From: Actinosynnema sp. ALI-1.44
GTDB taxonomy: Bacteria > Actinomycetota > Actinomycetes > Mycobacteriales > Pseudonocardiaceae
DNA: 64,000 bases
Assembly: GCF_001984155.1 (NCBI RefSeq)
Contig: NZ_MTQO01000040.1
Coordinates: forward strand, 124,001 to 188,000
Reading direction: 5' to 3'
The notes beneath the pieces were generated by a model that was given only the letters and a program-made list of their open reading frames with translations, was not told the origin of the DNA and did no database searches. This document shows, in pieces, positions 1-7,459 of this stretch (within the stretch, counting starts at the first letter, position 1; each line of letters starts with the position of its first letter). The position numbers were made by a program, and so were the translations under genes.

Positions 1-407
1 AAGACCCGGTTCGCGGCGGCCATACCGACGATGTCGTCGGCTTCCGCGGCTCGCATGATGTCCTCCTCGGCCTGTTCCATGCGTTCGATGTCCTCGGCCG
101 ACATCAACGGCACCGCGCGCACGGTCGCCTCGGTCTCCAGCAGCTCGCGGATCCGGTACACCTCAAGCAGGTCTTCGAGCGACAGGTCCGCGACCTGGTA
201 CCCGCGGTGCGGGCGGTAGATGACCTGCCCCTCGCCTTCCAGCGTCCGCAACGCCTCCCGCAACGGCACACGGCTCACGCCGAGCCGTTCGGCCAGCGCG
301 TCCTGGCGCACGGGCGAACCGGGCGGCATCTCGCCGGTCAGGATCGCCCTGCGCAGTTCGGCGAGGACGAACTCCTGCGCGGTCGGCGGGCGTTTCGGCG
401 TGGTCAC
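1..407 (-). CDS. GntR-family transcriptional regulator (partial, C-terminus outside window)
   Basis: The reading frame opens with a GTG and encodes a winged-helix GntR domain. It shows the pattern QEFVLAELRRAILTGEMPPG, then LAERLGVSRVPLREALRTLEGEG and a wing segment YRPHRGYQV. The following stretch (LEDLLEVYRIRELLETEA) is the start of an FCD/FadR-type ligand domain, which is cut off by the window edge. The GTG start overlaps the stop of the upstream CoA-transferase as GTGA, so the two are translationally coupled. It probably controls the surrounding catabolic genes through the palindrome at 1473-1496. That target is inferred. Confidence 0.9.
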   Translation of the reverse strand, partial: MTTPKRPPTAQEFVLAELRRAILTGEMPPGSPVRQDALAERLGVSRVPLREALRTLEGEGQVIYRPHRGYQVADLSLEDLLEVYRIRELLETEATVRAVPLMSAEDIERMEQAEEDIMRAAEADDIVGMAAANRV

Positions 408-1453
408 GTGGGGTTGCTCCGATACACGGCCGGTGTGCGGCTCATCCGGATGGGATTGGCGACGTGCGGCAGCCCGTCGATCGAGACCACCGGCGCGAGG
501 CCGACTTCGGTCGCCAGGCCGACGGCCTCGGCGAGGGTGTTGATCGGTCCACAGGGGACACCCGCGTCGGTCAGCGCCGCACACCAGTGCGCGGCGTCCC
601 GCGTGGCCAGCCGGGTGTTGATCACCGCTGTCAGTGCGGTCTGGTGCTCGACGCGCAGCGCGTTGGTGGCGAATCTGGGGTCTTCCGGAATCCCGAGCAC
701 GGAACACAGCGCGGCGAACTGCTTGTCGTTGCCCACCGCGAGTACGAGTGGCCGATCTGCGGCCTGGAACACGGCGTACGGTACGACGCTGGGATGCGCG
801 TTGCCCATCGCCTGGGGCACGACGTCGGCCATCACGTACGCCGCGGACTGGTTGACCAGGCCCGACAGCAGTGACGACAACAGGGAGACCTCGACGAGCT
901 GGCCCTCGCCGGTCGCCTCGGCGTGCCGGAGCGCCGCGAGGATGCCCGCCATCGCGTGCAGCCCGGTGATCACGTCCACCACCGCGACCCCGGCCTTGGT
1001 CGGCGACTCGGGCGTGCCGGTCACGCTCATCAGCCCGCCGACTGCCTGGACCAGCAAGTCGTAACCGGGCAACGGCGACGACGGGCCGAACCCGGTGATC
1101 GAGCAGTACACGAGCTTGGGGTTCACCGCGGACAGGGATTCGTAGTCCAGGCCGTGGCGGGCCATCGTTCCCGGCCGGAAGTTCTCGACGACGACGTCGG
1201 CCGACTCGGCCAGTTCGCGTGCGGCGGGATCGGCCAGGTCGTGCGAAACGATGTGCTTGTTGCGGTTGAGACCGAGGAAGTACGTGGAGTCTTCGCCGAC
1301 GTACGGCGGTCCCCACGCTCGCGTGTCGTCGCCGCTGCCCGGTCGTTCCACCTTGACGACGGTGGCGCCCAGGTCGGCGAGCAGCATCGTCGCGTAGGGC
1401 CCGGCCAGCACGCGGCTGAAGTCGGCGATCGTCACGCCTGCCAGAGCTTGCAC
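404..1453 (-). CDS. CaiB/BaiF (class III) CoA-transferase, SUGCT-like
   Basis: This 349-residue protein carries class III CoA-transferase features. It has an N-terminal SRVLAGPYATMLLADLGA segment, the motif VKVERPGSGDDTRAWGPPY, an NRNK segment, VVENFRPG, and the Asp of GYDLLVQAVGG where the family has its catalytic aspartate. WGPP-VG-STY-L-NRNK, SLLSS and HPSVVPY closely resemble succinyl-CoA:glutarate CoA-transferase (SUGCT), so glutarate activation is a reasonable inference given the glutaryl-CoA dehydrogenase opposite. It starts with GTG. The protein ends at YRSNPT and lacks the usual C-terminal LGEHT-type tail, because its stop lies inside the start of the gntR gene. It is transcribed divergently from the dehydrogenase. 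Confidence 0.88.
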   Translation of the reverse strand: MQALAGVTIADFSRVLAGPYATMLLADLGATVVKVERPGSGDDTRAWGPPYVGEDSTYFLGLNRNKHIVSHDLADPAARELAESADVVVENFRPGTMARHGLDYESLSAVNPKLVYCSITGFGPSSPLPGYDLLVQAVGGLMSVTGTPESPTKAGVAVVDVITGLHAMAGILAALRHAEATGEGQLVEVSLLSSLLSGLVNQSAAYVMADVVPQAMGNAHPSVVPYAVFQAADRPLVLAVGNDKQFAALCSVLGIPEDPRFATNALRVEHQTALTAVINTRLATRDAAHWCAALTDAGVPCGPINTLAEAVGLATEVGLAPVVSIDGLPHVANPIRMSRTPAVYRSNPT

Positions 1454-1472
1454 GTGATCAGGCTATCATTGG

Positions 1473-1496
1473 AGAATTGATATTGGATCCAATTCT
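1473..1496. promoter_or_regulatory. Palindromic operator in divergent promoter, likely GntR site
   Basis: A perfect 12-bp palindrome, ATTGGATCCAAT (1482-1493), is nested in a second inverted repeat, AGAATTG (1473-1479) with CAATTCT (1490-1496). It lies in the 60-bp gap between the divergent CoA-transferase and dehydrogenase genes and is AT-rich against its surroundings. Short palindromes of this kind are typical FCD-type GntR operators. The link to the local GntR gene is inferred from position. Confidence 0.65.
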
Positions 1497-1513
1497 GGGC
1501 TAGCCTGCTCGGC

Positions 1514-2683
1514 ATGACCCGTACTGCCCCGCTGGACCTGGTCGCGATCGACGACTTGCTCTCCGACGAGGAGCGCGCGATCCGTGACACCGTCCGCAAG
1601 TTCTGCGCCGACCGGATCCGCCCGCACCTGGCCGAGTGGTTCGAGCAGGGCGACCTGCCCGCCCGTGACCTGGCCAAGGAGATGGGCGAGCTCGGCCTGC
1701 TGGGCATGCACCTGCGGGGCTACGGCGCGGCAGGCACCAACGCGGTGTCCTACGGCCTGGCCTGTCACGAGCTCGAAGCGGCTGACTCCGGCGTCCGCAG
1801 CCTCGTCTCGGTGCAGGGTTCGCTGGCGATGTACGCGATCTACGCGTACGGCAGCGACGAGCAGAAGAACGAGTGGCTGCCCAGGATGGTCAAGGGCGAG
1901 GCGATCGGCTGCTTCGGCCTGACCGAGGCGGACTTCGGCTCCAACCCGGGCGGGATGCGCACCAACGCCCGCAAGGACGGCGACGACTGGGTGCTCAACG
2001 GCACCAAGATGTGGATCACCAACGGCTCGATCGCCGACGTCGCCGTGGTCTGGGCCCGCACCGACGAGGGCATCCGCGGCTTCGTCGTACCCACGGACAG
2101 CAAGGGGTTCTCAGCCAACACCGTGCCGGGCAAGCTCTCCCTGCGCGCGTCCGTCACCAGCGAACTCGTCCTGGAGAACGTGCGCCTGCCCGCGGACGCC
2201 GTGCTGCCCGAGAGCAAGGGTCTGTCCAGCCCGCTCGGCTGCCTCAACGAGGCCCGGTTCGGGATCGTCTTCGGCTCGATCGGCGCCGGACGGGACTGCC
2301 TGGAGGCGGCGATCGCGTACGCCGCCGACCGCGAGGTGTTCGACAAGCCGCTGTCGGCGTACCAGCTGACACAGGCCAAGCTCGCCGAAATGGCACTCGA
2401 ACTGGGCAAAGGCATGCTGCTCGCGGTGCACATCGGCAGGCTGAAGGACGCGGGCACCCTCAAGCCCGAGCAGGTCAGCATGGGCAAGCTCAACAACGTC
2501 CGCGCGGCGCTGCAGATCGCCCGCGAGGCCCGCACGATCCTCGGCGCGAACGGGATCACACTCGAATACCCCGTCATGCGACATGCGAACAACCTGGAAT
2601 CAGTGCTTACCTACGAGGGGACGAGTGAGGTGCACCTGCTCGTCATCGGCCAAGCGCTCACGGGCGTGGGCGCGTTCCGCTAG
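1514..2683 (+). CDS. Acyl-CoA dehydrogenase, glutaryl-CoA dehydrogenase type
   Basis: This is a full-length (389 aa) FAD-dependent acyl-CoA dehydrogenase. Several stretches match glutaryl-CoA dehydrogenase rather than straight-chain enzymes: GVRSLVSVQGSLAM, IYAYGSDEQKNEWLP, GCFGLTEADFGSNPGGM and the C-terminal TYEGTSEVHLLVIGQALTG. The Glu of TYEGT is the expected catalytic base. The inferred reaction is oxidative decarboxylation of glutaryl-CoA to crotonyl-CoA. The ATG start follows closely after the operator, with only a weak ribosome-binding site. The aminotransferase follows 19 bp downstream on the same strand. Confidence 0.9.
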   Translation: MTRTAPLDLVAIDDLLSDEERAIRDTVRKFCADRIRPHLAEWFEQGDLPARDLAKEMGELGLLGMHLRGYGAAGTNAVSYGLACHELEAADSGVRSLVSVQGSLAMYAIYAYGSDEQKNEWLPRMVKGEAIGCFGLTEADFGSNPGGMRTNARKDGDDWVLNGTKMWITNGSIADVAVVWARTDEGIRGFVVPTDSKGFSANTVPGKLSLRASVTSELVLENVRLPADAVLPESKGLSSPLGCLNEARFGIVFGSIGAGRDCLEAAIAYAADREVFDKPLSAYQLTQAKLAEMALELGKGMLLAVHIGRLKDAGTLKPEQVSMGKLNNVRAALQIAREARTILGANGITLEYPVMRHANNLESVLTYEGTSEVHLLVIGQALTGVGAFR

Positions 2684-2702
2684 GCGTAGGGAGGCGTTTT
2701 CT

Positions 2703-3944
2703 ATGGGGGCGTTGTGGCACCCGTTCTCGGACATGGGTGCGGTCACCCAGAACGGCGAGTTCGTCGTGTCCCGTGGTGAGGGTGTTTACGTCTGGGACGC
2801 TGACGGTCGCCGGTATCTCGACGCGACCGCGGGGTTGTGGTTCGTCAACGTGGGCCACGGCCGAGAGGAACTCGCCGAGGCCGCCGCAAGGCAGATGCGG
2901 GAGATCGCCGCGTACTACACGTTCGGTGACGTGGCCACACCGTCGACGATCGAGCTGGCCGACCGGCTGGCGTCGATCGCGCCGATGGCCGACGCGAAGG
3001 TGTTCCTGACCAGCGGCGGCTCGGACTCGATCGACACCGCGCTCAAGCTGGCCCGCCGTTACTGGCACGAGCAGGGCAAACCGGACAAGAACATCGTCAT
3101 CGGACGCGACCGTGCCTACCACGGCACCCACGTCGGCGGCACCGCGCTGGCGGGCATCCCTGGCAACCGCGAGGGCTACGGCTCGCTGATGCAGGACGCC
3201 GCGACGGTCGCGTGGGACTCGGCCAAAGCGCTGCTCGCGGAGATCGAAAGACTCGGTGCCGACCGGATCGCGGCCTTCTTCTGCGAACCCGTGATCGGTG
3301 CGGGCGGCGTCTACCCGCCGCCGGACGGCTACCTCGCCGAAGTGCGGCAAGTGTGCCGTGACAACGACATCCTCTTCGTCGCGGACGAGGTGATCACCGG
3401 GTACGGCCGGATCGGCGGGGCCTGGTTCGCCAGCACCCGTTACGACCTCGCGCCGGACATGATCACCACGGCGAAGGGCCTCACCTCGGGATACCTGCCG
3501 ATGGGTGCGGTGCTGATCGCGGGTCACGTGGCCGAACCGTTCCACCGGCCGGGCGCGGGCGTCTGGTGGCGGCACGGTTACACGTACTCGGGTCACGCCA
3601 CGAGCGCGGCGGTCGCACTGGCCAACCTGGACATCGTCGAACGCGAGGACCTGCTGTCGTCGGCCGCCCGCCTGGAGTCCACATTGGACAAAGAGCTCGG
3701 TGTGCTCGCCGCGCACCCCGCTGTCGCCGAGGTGCGCAGCGGATTCGGGGCGGTCGCCGCGATCCAGATGGTCGACCCGGCCGACGCGATGAAGATGATC
3801 AAACTGCTGCGCAAGCACGGCGTGTCCGGCCGTGCGGTCGGCGCGGGCGGCCTGCAGGTCTCACCAGCGCTGACCATGACCGACAGGCAGGTCGGCGAGA
3901 TGGTCGCCGGATTCGACGAAGCACTGCGAGAGCTGCAGGGGTAG
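2703..3944 (+). CDS. Class III PLP-dependent aminotransferase
   Basis: This 413-residue enzyme is an omega-transaminase-type class III aminotransferase. Visible motifs are TSGGSDSIDTALKLARRYW (cofactor phosphate region), YHGTHVGGTALAG, the FVADEVITGYGRIG stretch and the PLP lysine in TTAKGLTSGYLPMGA. The ATG at 2703 is chosen because GGGAGG lies 9-10 bases upstream, and longer in-frame extensions overlap the dehydrogenase. Its place behind a glutaryl-CoA dehydrogenase suggests transamination of an amine donor such as 5-aminovalerate that feeds glutarate. The true substrate cannot be read from sequence, and taurine, beta-alanine or 4-aminobutyrate are also possible. Confidence 0.9.
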   Translation: MGALWHPFSDMGAVTQNGEFVVSRGEGVYVWDADGRRYLDATAGLWFVNVGHGREELAEAAARQMREIAAYYTFGDVATPSTIELADRLASIAPMADAKVFLTSGGSDSIDTALKLARRYWHEQGKPDKNIVIGRDRAYHGTHVGGTALAGIPGNREGYGSLMQDAATVAWDSAKALLAEIERLGADRIAAFFCEPVIGAGGVYPPPDGYLAEVRQVCRDNDILFVADEVITGYGRIGGAWFASTRYDLAPDMITTAKGLTSGYLPMGAVLIAGHVAEPFHRPGAGVWWRHGYTYSGHATSAAVALANLDIVEREDLLSSAARLESTLDKELGVLAAHPAVAEVRSGFGAVAAIQMVDPADAMKMIKLLRKHGVSGRAVGAGGLQVSPALTMTDRQVGEMVAGFDEALRELQG

Positions 3945-3970
3945 CCCCGCCGCCAGCGCCCTTGAGACCG

Positions 3971-4021
3971 GTGCAACGAAGGCCACATTGGGTGCGGGAT
4001 GTGCAACGAAGGCCACATTGG
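3971..4021. repeat. Short direct repeat, two 20-bp units with 30-bp period
   Basis: GTGCAACGAAGGCCACATTG occurs at 3971-3990 and exactly again at 4001-4020, separated by 10 non-identical bases. Both copies are followed by G. A trailing partial match (TTGCA) follows one period later. It occupies the gap between the convergent aminotransferase and protease genes, which has no other recognisable content. It looks like an interspersed intergenic element rather than a coding repeat. Confidence 0.75.
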
Positions 4022-4071
4022 TTGCGAACGTTGCAGGGGTGACCGCCCGCCAGCGATCACCCCTGCGTTCC

Positions 4072-5820
4072 CTACTGCACCGTGAGGGAGTATTCGGTGC
4101 TGCCGGACTTGCCTGAGGAGTCCGTGCCGGTGATGGTGATCTTGTAGGTACCCGCCTGGAACGGCGAGATGATGGTGAGTTCCGACGTGCCGCCGGGGCT
4201 CACCGTCTGCGGGCTGAAGAACGGCTTGAACTGGGTACCCGTGGCGTCCAGCGAGATCGTGCCCTCGCCGCCGGTCACGGTGACCGTTGCCTTCAGGAAG
4301 CTGCCCGCACGCGCCGTGCCGGAACCGGGTGACACGCTGAGCTTCAGGTCACCGGTGGGTGGCCCGCCGACCGACAACGTGTAGTCGGCCGTCTTGGTCT
4401 CGCTCGTTCCCTTGCCCGACACCGTGATCCGGTGCTGACCGGCCGGGGTGGACGCCGAGGTCTCGATGGTCAGCTTGGCGTTCTGGCCGGACTGGACCTC
4501 GGTGGGCTGGAACGTCGCCTTGGCACCGGCGGGCAGACCCGAGACGCTCAGCGCGACGTTCTCCGCGCCCTGCTCACCCGCCTTGGTCGCGACGGTCGTC
4601 GACACGGACTTGCCCGGGTCGACCTGGCCGGAGGACGGCGACAGCGCCAGCGTGAACGTGCCGGGGTTCTGCCCGCCACCGATGAAACCGGTGTACAGCT
4701 GCTTGTTCGGCGAGCCGCTGCCGGGGTTGCCGACGCCGCCACTGGCGTTGTTCACCAGCGCGTCACGGACCTGCTGCGGCGTGGCGGACTGGTTGGCGGT
4801 CAGGTACAGCGCCGCCGCGCCTGCCACGTGCGGGCTGGCCATGGACGTACCGGACATCGTGGCCGAGCCGCTGTTGATCCCGGTGGACACGATGTTGCCG
4901 CCCGGCGCGAACAAGTCAAGGCACGAGCCGTAGTTGGAGAAGCTGCTACGGCCGTCGTTGCGCTCGGTCGAGCCGACGGTGATCACCTCGGGCACGCGGG
5001 CCGGTGAGGTGTTGCACGCGTCCGCGCTGCTGTTGCCAGCCGCGACCGCGACCGTGATCCCGGCCTGTACCAACGCCTTCGCCTGCGTGTCACCCACGCC
5101 GACGCTGTCCATGCCGAGGCTCATGTTGACCACGGCGGGCTTCTTGGCGTTCTTGGCCACCCACTCCATCGCGCTCACGGCCGCCGAGTCCGGCGCCGAT
5201 CCGCCGCAACCGAGGGCACGCACCGCGACGATCTTGGCCTTCTTGGCCAGGCCGTACGTCTTGCCCGCGATCGTTCCGGACACGTGTGAGCCGTGGCCGT
5301 TGCAGTCCTGGGCTTCGTTGTCGTTGTCGACGAAGTCGTAGCCGTAGCTGGCACGGCCTTCCCACTCCGGGTTGGACGGCGCCACGCCGGTGTCGATCAC
5401 GTACGCCGTCACGGCTTCACCCGAGTTGGCGTAGGTGTACTTGCTGTCCAGCGGCAACGCCTTCTGGTCGACGCGGTCCTGGCCCCACGACGGCGGGTTG
5501 TTCTGCGTGTCCGCGATCCGCGCGGTCCCGTCCTGGTAGACGGCCTGGACGTTCGGGTCCGCGGCGAGGCGGCGGGCCTGCGTCTCGGACAGGTCGCGGA
5601 CGTGGAACCCCGAGAAGGTCAGCTTGTACTCGGACTGGATGACACCGCCGTACTTGGAACCGAGCGCCGACGCCGACGCGCCGGACTTCATCTGCACGAT
5701 GTAGCTGCCGCTGACGTGGTGATCCGCTTGGACGACCGTGCCTTCCGGCTGCGCGGCGAAGGCCGGTGCCGCGCCCGCCGCCAGCAGCACGGCGGCGGAG
5801 ATACCGAGAAAGACTCTCAT
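4072..5820 (-). CDS. Secreted subtilisin-like (S8) serine protease with C-terminal Ig-like repeats
   Basis: The order is a signal peptide (hydrophobic core then AFAAQ), an I9 propeptide (SYIVQMKSG...VQAVYQDG), an S8 catalytic domain and an approximately 200-residue beta-rich tail. The catalytic triad is visible as Asp in AYVIDTG (about residue 143), His in NGHGSHVSG (about 176) and Ser in GTSMASPHVAG (about 326), with the oxyanion Asn in AAGN. The tail holds repeated LSPSSGQVDPG / SVSPGSGTARAG modules typical of substrate- or wall-binding extensions. AGGAG lies 7 bases before the ATG at 5820 but only 1 base before an ATG at 5826, so 5820 is preferred. It follows the next protease gene by about 10 bp and is probably cotranscribed with it. 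Confidence 0.93.
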   Translation of the reverse strand: MRVFLGISAAVLLAAGAAPAFAAQPEGTVVQADHHVSGSYIVQMKSGASASALGSKYGGVIQSEYKLTFSGFHVRDLSETQARRLAADPNVQAVYQDGTARIADTQNNPPSWGQDRVDQKALPLDSKYTYANSGEAVTAYVIDTGVAPSNPEWEGRASYGYDFVDNDNEAQDCNGHGSHVSGTIAGKTYGLAKKAKIVAVRALGCGGSAPDSAAVSAMEWVAKNAKKPAVVNMSLGMDSVGVGDTQAKALVQAGITVAVAAGNSSADACNTSPARVPEVITVGSTERNDGRSSFSNYGSCLDLFAPGGNIVSTGINSGSATMSGTSMASPHVAGAAALYLTANQSATPQQVRDALVNNASGGVGNPGSGSPNKQLYTGFIGGGQNPGTFTLALSPSSGQVDPGKSVSTTVATKAGEQGAENVALSVSGLPAGAKATFQPTEVQSGQNAKLTIETSASTPAGQHRITVSGKGTSETKTADYTLSVGGPPTGDLKLSVSPGSGTARAGSFLKATVTVTGGEGTISLDATGTQFKPFFSPQTVSPGGTSELTIISPFQAGTYKITITGTDSSGKSGSTEYSLTVQ

Positions 5821-5830
5821 TGCCATGCTC

Positions 5831-7300
5831 CTAGAAGGTGATGGACCAGCCGGTCAGGACACCGGTGTCGAACTTGTAGATGTCACGCGCCCGCAGCTGC
5901 CAGCGGCCGTTGGCGTTCTCGCTGGCGGCGTTCACGGTGAACGTGGCGTGGATCCCGCCCGCTTCACCGATTCCGCGTGGTGTGTGCAGCGGGTACACGG
6001 CGCCGCTCGGCCCGATCAGGTCGACGGCGAGGTCCGCGGTGTACGTGTGGTCGATGTCGACCTTCACCGGCAGGCTCGCCGACGCGCGCCCGTCGCAGCC
6101 GCTGTTGTCGATGGTGCTGGTGACCGCGTCCCCGGCGTCCGGAATGGACACGTCGGTGTCGTTGGTCTTCGCGCCGCAACCGGGCGGCGGGCCGCCGCTG
6201 CCGATGAACTCGGTGTTCAGCAGCTTGTTCGGCGAGCCGGAGCCGACGTTCTTCAGCACACCGTTCGTGGCGTTGTTGACGAGTGCGTCACGGACCTGGG
6301 CTGGCGTGTAGGTCGGGTTGGCGGTCAACACGAGCGCCGACACACCGGCGACGTGTGGCGTCGCCATCGACGTCCCGGACATCTGGGCGGTACCACCGCC
6401 GTTGCGCGTCGATGTGATGTTGGATCCCGGGCCGAAGATGTCGACGCAGGTGCCGATGTTCGAGAAGGACGAGCGGTTGTCGGCGTTGTCGGTCGAGCCG
6501 ACCGTGATCGCCTCGGGCGTACGGGCGGGCGAGGTGTTGCACGCGTTGGCGCCGTTGTCGTTGCCTGCCGCGACCGCGTTGACGAACCCGGCCTGCACCG
6601 CGCGCTTGACCGCCTCGTCCACTGAGGACTGCGCCTGGCCGCCGAGGCTCATGTTCAGCACACCCGGCTTCTTGCCGTTCTTGGCCACCCAGTCGATGCC
6701 GCTGATGACCTGCGACCACTGACCCTGGCCCGAGCAGTTGAGCACGCGCACCGCGACGATGTCGACGTTCTTGGCCACGCCGTAGGTCGCGCTGCCGACG
6801 GTGCCTGCCACGTGCGTGCCGTGGCCCTGGCAGTCGGCGGCGTCCGAGTCGTTGTCGATGAAGTCGTAGCCGCTCTTGGCCCGTCCGCCGAACTCCGGGT
6901 GCGCGAAGTGGACACCGGTGTCCACCACGTACACCGTGGCGCCGTCGCCCTTGTTGGCGTACGTGTACTTGGTGTCCAGCGGCAGGTTCTTCTGGTCGAT
7001 CCGGTCGATGCCCCAGGTCGCGTTGTTCTGGGTGTCCGACATCCGGGCGATGCCATCCGGTGCCACGGAGGCGACGCGCGGGTCGGCGGCCAGCGTGCGT
7101 GCCTCGGCCGCGGTCAGCCGCGCGGCGAAGCCGCCCAGCGCGGTGTACTCCCGGTCGGCGGCGAAGCTGCTGGTCAGGGAGCTGACGGAAGCGCCGGGCT
7201 TCAGCATGACGATGTAGCTGCTCTCGGCTGCGGGTGCCGCTGTGGCGGGTAGGCCGCTGACGAGCGCGGCCAGCCCCACAGCGAGTATTGCCCCTCGCAT
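5831..7300 (-). CDS. Secreted subtilisin-like (S8) serine protease with P (proprotein convertase) domain
   Basis: This 489-residue exoprotease has a signal peptide, an I9 propeptide (SYIVMLKPGAS) and an S8 domain. The triad is Asp in VYVVDTG (about 127), His in CQGHGTHVAG (about 160) and Ser in SGTSMATPHVAG (about 311). The C-terminal 100 residues (ADLAVDLIGPSG, NGRWQLRARDIYKFDTG, TGWSITF) form a P/proprotein-convertase domain, unlike the Ig-like tail of the downstream paralogue. The ATG at 7300 has GGAG about 6 bases upstream. The catalytic domains of the tandem pair are close relatives, which points to local duplication followed by exchange or loss of the C-terminal module. Confidence 0.93.
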   Translation of the reverse strand: MRGAILAVGLAALVSGLPATAAPAAESSYIVMLKPGASVSSLTSSFAADREYTALGGFAARLTAAEARTLAADPRVASVAPDGIARMSDTQNNATWGIDRIDQKNLPLDTKYTYANKGDGATVYVVDTGVHFAHPEFGGRAKSGYDFIDNDSDAADCQGHGTHVAGTVGSATYGVAKNVDIVAVRVLNCSGQGQWSQVISGIDWVAKNGKKPGVLNMSLGGQAQSSVDEAVKRAVQAGFVNAVAAGNDNGANACNTSPARTPEAITVGSTDNADNRSSFSNIGTCVDIFGPGSNITSTRNGGGTAQMSGTSMATPHVAGVSALVLTANPTYTPAQVRDALVNNATNGVLKNVGSGSPNKLLNTEFIGSGGPPPGCGAKTNDTDVSIPDAGDAVTSTIDNSGCDGRASASLPVKVDIDHTYTADLAVDLIGPSGAVYPLHTPRGIGEAGGIHATFTVNAASENANGRWQLRARDIYKFDTGVLTGWSITF

Positions 7301-7459
7301 GAGTGCTCCGTTTCGGTTGCAGGGATGTCCGAGCACCATCCGGCGACCCGTACCTATGGAACAACCGAGGTAGCGTTCAGTAGGGGTACTTATCTTTTGA
7401 CGCAAGATCGCCCCGAAAGACGGTTCCGTTCAGTGGTACGCGTTCCCTACGCTGCGAAA

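Noticed and set aside
3971-4021. Two-copy repeat as a CRISPR array
   Set aside because: Only two repeat copies, a 10-base spacer and no cas genes nearby. The repeat is not of the usual CRISPR length.
7325-7459. Upstream in-frame start for the first LAL gene
   Set aside because: The extra 45 residues cover promoter-like sequence with lower GC and do not match a typical LAL N-terminus.
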